Positions 59,281 to 64,000 of a stretch of DNA of 64,000 nucleotides are shown piece by piece. This stretch comes from JAICNG01 sp035249985 (GTDB lineage: Bacteria > Gemmatimonadota > Gemmatimonadetes > Gemmatimonadales > Gemmatimonadaceae): positions 1 through 64,000 of the forward strand of contig DATFFP010000051.1 of the NCBI GenBank assembly GCA_035249985.1, read 5' to 3'. Position numbers and translations under genes: made by a program. The first letter of the stretch is position 1, and the number at the start of each line of letters is the position of its first letter. The notes under the pieces are model-generated. The model saw nothing but the letters and a program-made list of their open reading frames with translations. It was not told the DNA's origin and ran no database searches.

Positions 59281-60558
59281 CTAGATTCCTCTCCCTATGC
59301 GGTAGGCTACGGTCGCCTCGATTCCTGCACGCTTGAACATGTCGAGAAGCACCATCCCCTGCGAGGGGGTCTCGAATGCGCCAGCGTATACGCCAGCGTG
59401 ACCCGCGTCACGTTCGAGCACATACGCCGGAAGTCCCTGTGCTCGCAGCTCCACCGCGCGAGCCATTGCGACGCTCGCGCTGAGGCTGTCGGCGATGCGC
59501 ACCGCGTAGGGCGTCCGTCGCACCGACCCGAAGCCCATCTCCAGGACGCCCGAGGCGCGGAGCGCTGAAAGCGCCGAGTCCGCCTGCCGCTGCTCCTGCC
59601 ATGCGCCAACGAGCACGCGATACCACCGAGCGCTGTCCGCGCCGAGGTGCAGTGGTGAGAACGTGGCTGCTGGAACCGAGCCAAGCGGATTGCTGAGCTG
59701 GCGACCCGCGGCGGCGAGGCTGTTCAGCATGACGACGTCGACGGAGTACACCGCCGCCTCGCTGGAATCGCTCTCGGCGGCGGCGATTGCTCCGGCACGT
59801 TGCGCCTCGGTCGAGGAGCCCGCCGCGATCGATCCGTCATCGGGATCGTCGATCCGATCCCACGCGAAGAGGGCGCCCCCGGCGACGAGGACGACGAGCC
59901 CAGCCGCCAGCATCGCCGCCCGCCTGGCCGGCGCCTGACGAGTGACACGCGAGAGCATTCCTGGTTGCGGCGTCGACGGCAGCGGCACCGCGGTCGCGTC
60001 GGCGCTGATCCGGCGAGCGCGCGGCACCGTCGCGATGATGTGACGCGCTTCCGGATACTCCACCTCGCCCACCACGACGATCCCATCCGTATCCTCGACG
60101 AAGCCAGCGAGCCCTTCGGCGTTTGGGGGAAGAACGATGCACAGCAGCGCACCCTCGGCGCGGAATGCCATCGTGAGGCGGCGCCACCGCTCGCGCCGCA
60201 GGAGCGTTCCGTAGTCGAACGGCCCGACGCCGCTCGGCAACACGAAGAGCGTTCCGTCAGGATTGGCGGGATGCGCGATCTTCCGCAACGACACGCCGTG
60301 CAGGAAATGATCGATGACGCCGTGCGACCTCCCGTCCCGGGGCAGGAGCCGCTGCAGGGGAGCAAGCTCACCCACCGCATCGACGATGGCGACGCGCCGG
60401 GTGCGAACGTGTGCTTTCGCGAGTGCCAGTGCGACGTTCGCGGCATCGTCATCCAGCTCGCCCACGACGACGATGCAGGTCCGGTCCTGAAGCAGCGGCG
60501 CAACGTCGCGCGCCGCCTCCTCCCATCGCTTCACGGATACCGAGACGTCAGCCGCCAT
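59281..60558 (-). CDS. Degenerate ParA-like domain fused to a SPOR domain, membrane protein
   Basis: 425 residues. The N-terminal 200 residues resemble a MinD/ParA-type P-loop domain (CIVVVGELDDDAANVALALAK, VAIVDAVGELAPLQRLL, FVLPSGVGPFDYG, GIVVVGEVEYPEA), but the Walker A lysines and glycines are replaced by acidic residues (GELDDDAA), so ATP use is doubtful. A membrane helix follows at about 215-235 (AAMLAAGLVVLVAGGALFAW), then an extracytoplasmic part ending in a SPOR-like repeat (WYRVLVGAWQEQRQADSAL and YVLERDAGHAGVYAGAF). SPOR domains bind denuded septal peptidoglycan. It lies directly upstream of smc (TAG GTG). Confidence 0.75.
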   Translation of the reverse strand: MAADVSVSVKRWEEAARDVAPLLQDRTCIVVVGELDDDAANVALALAKAHVRTRRVAIVDAVGELAPLQRLLPRDGRSHGVIDHFLHGVSLRKIAHPANPDGTLFVLPSGVGPFDYGTLLRRERWRRLTMAFRAEGALLCIVLPPNAEGLAGFVEDTDGIVVVGEVEYPEARHIIATVPRARRISADATAVPLPSTPQPGMLSRVTRQAPARRAAMLAAGLVVLVAGGALFAWDRIDDPDDGSIAAGSSTEAQRAGAIAAAESDSSEAAVYSVDVVMLNSLAAAGRQLSNPLGSVPAATFSPLHLGADSARWYRVLVGAWQEQRQADSALSALRASGVLEMGFGSVRRTPYAVRIADSLSASVAMARAVELRAQGLPAYVLERDAGHAGVYAGAFETPSQGMVLLDMFKRAGIEATVAYRIGRGI

Positions 60559-62067
60559 CTACGGTCGCCCCTCGTAAATCCAGTAGGAGCGCCCGGTGCT
60601 GCGCGCCACCTGTTCGGCCCGTTCACGTGTGGGATATGGACCGAGAACGACCCGCCAGATGTCTAGCCCACCCTGCGTCGTCCGCACGACGTGCGCGCGC
60701 TGCCCCTCGGCCTGTATCTCATTCGCGGCCGCGATGGCGGCCGCCTCCGCGCGCAGCGCGGCGAACTGCACGGTGAAGCCAGGGCTCGTCACCGGAGGGG
60801 TGGGAGGCGGCGTCGTGTCGCGCGGCGGGGTCGCGACGCTCTCCGGTAGGGGTGTCAACGAGTCTGGCGACGGAGTGACCGCGAACGGATCCAGAGTGTC
60901 GCCAGAATCGGGAGGTGTCGTGTCCATCCCCTCGAATTGCACCGGCTCATCGAGCGACGCACTCCGCGGGCGGAATCCATTCCACTCGATGAAATACCAG
61001 AGGTCGCGTCCGCCACCGGCGACGCGGCGAATCGCCTCGAGCGAGTCGCTGTCGACGAGCACGACGTCGTTTCCGCGCAGGAGCGCCAGGGCGCCGTCGG
61101 GTGTGACGAGCGGAAGGTCTTCGCGCCAGCCAGTGGCGACGCGCCCAACGAGCGTATCGGTGGCGATGGCGACGATCCACGCCGAGTCCTTCGCCGCCGC
61201 GCGGGCGATCACGAAGCGACCCGTCGGATCCATGCGAAGCTCGCGGGAGGTATCGGGAAGGGTGATGCGCGCCGCGATCTCCTCCGCATAACGATCGACC
61301 ACGGTCAGCTCCGCGGAGCCCGCGGTGAGGAGATAAATCCGGTCACCGCTGGGCGTCGTTACCGCGGAGCGAATGCGCTGCGGCACCCGAACGCTCGGTA
61401 CGGCCGCGAGATCGCGCGCCCGCACGCCAATGAGGCCGGTGTCCACGGTGAAATACAGGCGGTCGCCCAGCGGCGTCCCAATCGCCTGTTGCGCGCGGGG
61501 CAGGCGCGCGGTGTCGACGAGCGATTCCTGCGGCGGATGCATGCGCCATACGGTCGTTCCGGTTCGCGCGTCGGCGACGACGAGGAGTCCGCCATCGGAC
61601 TGCGGGAAGAGCTCACGCGGCGATACCGGTGGCTTGAAGCGCCACTCTCCGGCGGGCGTCAGGCGGCGGATCGTTCCATCGACCGCCACGCCGTAGATCG
61701 CGTTTCCGTCCTGCGAGGCGGCGTACGACAACCGGGCCTTCGTCTCCCGGGCGACGTCGCCAGTTCGCAGATCGACGCGGAGGGGAACGCCCCTGGTGTC
61801 AAGCGCGGCCACGCTTCCCGCGTCGGAATCGAATCCCAGCACGCGCTGCACGGAGGGAACCGCCGCCCGCGACGTCCACACGAGGGAGTCGACCTGCGGA
61901 TACGCGAAGGCGCGCAGTGGTCCGCCCGCCCGCGCGAAGCGGAGCAGGAGGCGGTCAGCGCCGCCGGCGGACATGACGGTGGGTGAGTCGCTGGCGGAAG
62001 GATCATCGCCGCGCTCGGAGCCGGAGCAGGCCGCGAGCACGAGTGCCAGCGCGAGGAGAGTGCGCAC
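60559..62067 (-). CDS. SPOR-domain lipoprotein with a propeller-like domain
   Basis: 502 residues from GTG 62067. The lipobox is LALVLAAC. About 330 residues of repeated strands (VLGFDSDAGSVAALDTRG, GTIRRLTPAGEW, GDRIYLLTAGSAELTVVDRYA) suggest a beta-propeller. A Pro/Thr-rich linker (about 375-425) leads to a C-terminal SPOR domain (GFTVQFAALRAEAAAIAAANEI, VWRVVLGPYPTRERAEQVA). SPOR domains target septal peptidoglycan. It is the first gene of a six-gene operon and abuts the next gene (TAG ATG). Confidence 0.85.
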   Translation of the reverse strand: MRTLLALALVLAACSGSERGDDPSASDSPTVMSAGGADRLLLRFARAGGPLRAFAYPQVDSLVWTSRAAVPSVQRVLGFDSDAGSVAALDTRGVPLRVDLRTGDVARETKARLSYAASQDGNAIYGVAVDGTIRRLTPAGEWRFKPPVSPRELFPQSDGGLLVVADARTGTTVWRMHPPQESLVDTARLPRAQQAIGTPLGDRLYFTVDTGLIGVRARDLAAVPSVRVPQRIRSAVTTPSGDRIYLLTAGSAELTVVDRYAEEIAARITLPDTSRELRMDPTGRFVIARAAAKDSAWIVAIATDTLVGRVATGWREDLPLVTPDGALALLRGNDVVLVDSDSLEAIRRVAGGGRDLWYFIEWNGFRPRSASLDEPVQFEGMDTTPPDSGDTLDPFAVTPSPDSLTPLPESVATPPRDTTPPPTPPVTSPGFTVQFAALRAEAAAIAAANEIQAEGQRAHVVRTTQGGLDIWRVVLGPYPTRERAEQVARSTGRSYWIYEGRP

Positions 62068-62073
62068 GGGGGG

Positions 62074-62102
62074 AAAATAGCGATGGAACCGGGGGCAACA
62101 AA
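62074..62102 (-). promoter_or_regulatory. Promoter of the SPOR-smc-aroF operon, leaderless
   Basis: On the minus strand TTTGTT (62102-62097), a 17-base spacer and TATTTT (62079-62074), followed by six C bases and the GTG start. The spacing places the transcript start at or next to the start codon. Good -10 and acceptable -35 boxes make this the strongest leaderless candidate. Confidence 0.65.
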
Positions 62103-62108
62103 GGGATC

Positions 62109-62246
62109 AGGAGCTAGGGGTCAGGGGTCAGGGGTGGAAAAAGGGGCCGCCGCGCTTCGCGCGTGCGGCCCCTCATCGGATGAGCGCGGCAGCGGAGCTG
62201 CCGCACCTTTCCACCCCTGACCCCTGAGCCCTGACCCCTAGCTCCT
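62109..62246. repeat. Intergenic inverted repeat E with nested hairpins
   Basis: The left arm (62109-62140) has AGGAGCTAGGGGTCAGGGGT and continues to GGAAA. The right arm (62208-62246) is its complement plus one extra heptamer. The interior contains two further hairpins (GGGGCCGC with GTGCGGCCCC; GCGGCAGC with GCTGCCGC). It lies between the stop codon of the propeller/barrel gene, which it touches at 62245, and the promoter at 62074. Confidence 0.9.
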
Positions 62247-64000
62247 AAAAGCTCGGGCCCAACGAGAACCTCCAATACTTGTCCCGCCTCGGATCGTCCA
62301 GAGGAATCGCGTAATCCCACCGCAGCAACGCGAAGTTGAAGAGGTTCACCCGAACGCCGAATCCGTAGCTTCGCAGCGCGTGCCGCTGGAATGCCGGATC
62401 GAACCCCGCCGGCCTCGACCAGTGCAGGTTCTGCCCCTCGAACCACGTGAGGCCGACGTCGTAGAACACCAGCCCCTCGATAGGCGGCAGCGAAATGGGG
62501 AGGAGACCGATGTCGACGCGCCGCAGCAGCGGGAACCGCACCTCGACGTTGGCGACGGCGATGCGACTGCCCACGAGCGGTGAGCAGCGGTAGTACCGCG
62601 GATCGTCGCTCGACGGATCGTTGAAGGCGCATTGCCTGATCTCGTTGAGCGCGAACTCCTCCCGGTCGTAGCCCCGAAGCAGCTCGGGATATCCGATGTA
62701 CTTGCGGAGCGTATCGGCGTCGCGGCCGTCGGACACGCTGGCGAGCAGACGTGTCGAAAGCGTGAGGAAGTTGAACAGGATTGGATCGTACCGTCGATAA
62801 TCGAGGAGGTAATCCATCCACTTGTACGTCCCGATGATCGGCTCGACTTGCAACCGATAGCGCCGACCCATGATCGGGCCCGTGTAGCCCCACAGCACGT
62901 TGTCGGATACGAAGGCCGCGTAGGGCTGGACGTAGTTGATGCTCGGCTGGTGGACTTCGTCGAGTATCTGGAACGGCGTCGCCGCACCGGTGAACTCGTT
63001 GATCAGACGCCCAATGAACAGCGACGAGCGGTCGACGTTCGACAGCCGCGCTCCGAACTCGGTGCGCGTGAATCGGTCGAACGGATAGATGCCGATGCCG
63101 AAGACCTGCCGCTCGATGATCCGCGTGATCGGGTAGATCTCTTCCCAGACGCCGTCGCCAATGGGCTGGAGCGCGCCGACTTCGGGGAAGTAGTACGGCG
63201 ACTGATAGGCACCCACCGCGTACTGCATCCGACGCGACAGGTTGGTGTACGCGCTGTACACGCGCGCCTCGCTCAACCGCCCATTCACTTCGCCAGAGAA
63301 GGCGAGGCGGTGGTTGCCGAGCATGTCGCTCAGGACGATCTGCGTTCCGCCGAAGAACCCGCGGCCGAAGTTGTACTGCTCGTACCCGATCGTCGGACGG
63401 GCGACATAGTCGGGGCTGAAACGAACCTTGTAGTCGTACGTCTTGAACCCTCCCGCGTCCGGCAGCGCCATGGCCGCGCTATCGAGCAGCGCCGCGACGC
63501 TGATCGGCCCGCCACGCGAGGCCAGCTCGGCGGCCGGCGGTGGGTTCTGTGAGGGACGGATGCCCGCCGGACTCCGGTAGTACGAGTAGTGCGAGTTCGT
63601 GCCATTGCTGTCGACCGCCGCGGTCAGCGTCGCGCCGGTATCGGAGGGGAGGACGGCACTCGACACCAGCACCGTGTCACTCGTGGGCGCGCCCGCCACC
63701 AGAGGCGTGCGGGGCTCCGGAGCCCGATAGGGCGACCGTTTCAGTGACCGCGGATTGTCGATCGACCAGATGGTGTAGTCGCCGTTCTCGTAGTAGGTGA
63801 TCGCCAGCTTGTCGGCTTGACGCGCCCATGAGATCACCGGGCTGTAGTTCGTGGCGGCGGTGATGCCACCGACCACGTTCGTCAGCTGGAAATGCTCGCT
63901 GGTCTCGACCTCGTAAAGGAAAAGATTCTGGATGCCGGTTCGCGTCGAGACGTAGGCGATCGACCGGCTGTCGGGCGACCACATCGGGTTGATGTTGTGC
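62245..64000 (-). CDS. PD40 propeller fused to an Omp85-like barrel, N-terminus outside window
   Basis: The frame is open to the right edge. At least 584 residues are visible. The first part has PD40/TolB-like repeats (HNINPMWSPDSRSIAYVS, PVISWARQADKLAITYYENG, TIWSIDNP). From about residue 200 it turns into outer-membrane strands with YEQYNFGRGFFGGTQIVLSD, and near the end LLRGYDREEF, VANVEVRFPLLRRVD and a final aromatic SLGPSF. The LRGY block resembles the VRGF/Y loop of BamA/Omp85 barrels. This would place a propeller in the periplasm attached to an Omp85-type barrel. Substrate and role unknown. Confidence 0.8.
   Translation of the reverse strand, partial: HNINPMWSPDSRSIAYVSTRTGIQNLFLYEVETSEHFQLTNVVGGITAATNYSPVISWARQADKLAITYYENGDYTIWSIDNPRSLKRSPYRAPEPRTPLVAGAPTSDTVLVSSAVLPSDTGATLTAAVDSNGTNSHYSYYRSPAGIRPSQNPPPAAELASRGGPISVAALLDSAAMALPDAGGFKTYDYKVRFSPDYVARPTIGYEQYNFGRGFFGGTQIVLSDMLGNHRLAFSGEVNGRLSEARVYSAYTNLSRRMQYAVGAYQSPYYFPEVGALQPIGDGVWEEIYPITRIIERQVFGIGIYPFDRFTRTEFGARLSNVDRSSLFIGRLINEFTGAATPFQILDEVHQPSINYVQPYAAFVSDNVLWGYTGPIMGRRYRLQVEPIIGTYKWMDYLLDYRRYDPILFNFLTLSTRLLASVSDGRDADTLRKYIGYPELLRGYDREEFALNEIRQCAFNDPSSDDPRYYRCSPLVGSRIAVANVEVRFPLLRRVDIGLLPISLPPIEGLVFYDVGLTWFEGQNLHWSRPAGFDPAFQRHALRSYGFGVRVNLFNFALLRWDYAIPLDDPRRDKYWRFSLGPSF

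Noticed and set aside
1..64000. tRNA, rRNA, tmRNA or RNase P RNA genes
   Set aside because: All gaps are under about 200 bases, and those above 100 are occupied by palindromes or promoters. I saw no cloverleaf with TTCGA-type T-loops ending in CCA.

Overview
The window is GC-rich bacterial chromosome with dense, short-spaced genes, frequent GTG starts and many 1 to 4 base gene overlaps. It encodes outer-membrane machinery (TonB receptor, TolC-type channel, LolA, Lnt, lipoproteins), so the cell is diderm. Several traits point to the phylum Gemmatimonadota or a close relative: a compact primary sigma factor of the type seen in Bacteroidota, PD40-propeller and Ig-like secreted proteins, a T9SS-like C-terminal domain, and short-word palindromes between operons. 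That placement is inference. I see no phage, transposase, plasmid, CRISPR, tRNA or rRNA, and no gene-free stretch above about 200 bases.

Layout. Positions 1-8340 (minus strand): a truncated Ig-like exported protein, a five-gene MacAB-TolC-type efflux operon (tolC-like, macA-like, ATPase, two permeases), a secreted protein of unknown role with a clear terminator, and a creatininase-fold protein with altered metal ligands. 8293-18953: a very large NtrY-like sensor kinase, then a candidate nicotinamide riboside salvage locus (PnuC, NadR-type kinase, TonB receptor, Nudix), a START-fold protein and ComM. 19055-25289: Ogt, then a run of LarE, a 73-residue protein, ThpR, an anchored protein, an NtrC-type regulator and a membrane protein, then an aldehyde dehydrogenase. 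25398-32094: signal peptidase I behind a strong promoter, the primary sigma factor, an M1-type lipoprotein peptidase, an Ig/LVIVD-repeat protein and YajQ. 32244-42908: eight tightly linked genes (rimO, hemL, SpoIID-like lipoprotein, barrel protein, Gfo/Idh oxidoreductase, lnt, hyuA, hyuB). 43009-46800 (minus): GAF/HD-GYP protein with a disrupted 5' end, a metallo-hydrolase and a Crp-family regulator. 46949-52808: rpmE-prfA-prmC, then ylbF-tmk-ctp-DUF2520. 52771-64000 (minus): lolA, a six-gene operon (SPOR lipoprotein, ParA-like/SPOR protein, smc, a stand-alone sorting-type domain, a metallo-hydrolase, aroF), and a truncated propeller plus Omp85-like barrel protein.

The most unusual feature is a set of ten long inverted repeats between genes (about 12711, 23701, 25288, 31478, 32096, 42896, 45998, 49105, 53447 and 62109). 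Each lies just downstream of at least one stop codon, at an operon boundary or between convergent genes, and none lies between divergent genes. Most are built from reiterated words of about 7-9 bases that differ from locus to locus. Two share a 31-base arm segment, and in some the two arms carry different numbers of the repeated word. They look like operon-punctuating terminators maintained by an active copying or expansion process.

Second-tier observations: -10-like boxes 5-7 bases upstream of start codons (leaderless transcripts), a prfA that probably starts at ATT, a probable frameshift in the HD-GYP gene, and a recurring octamer CGTTAGGC.
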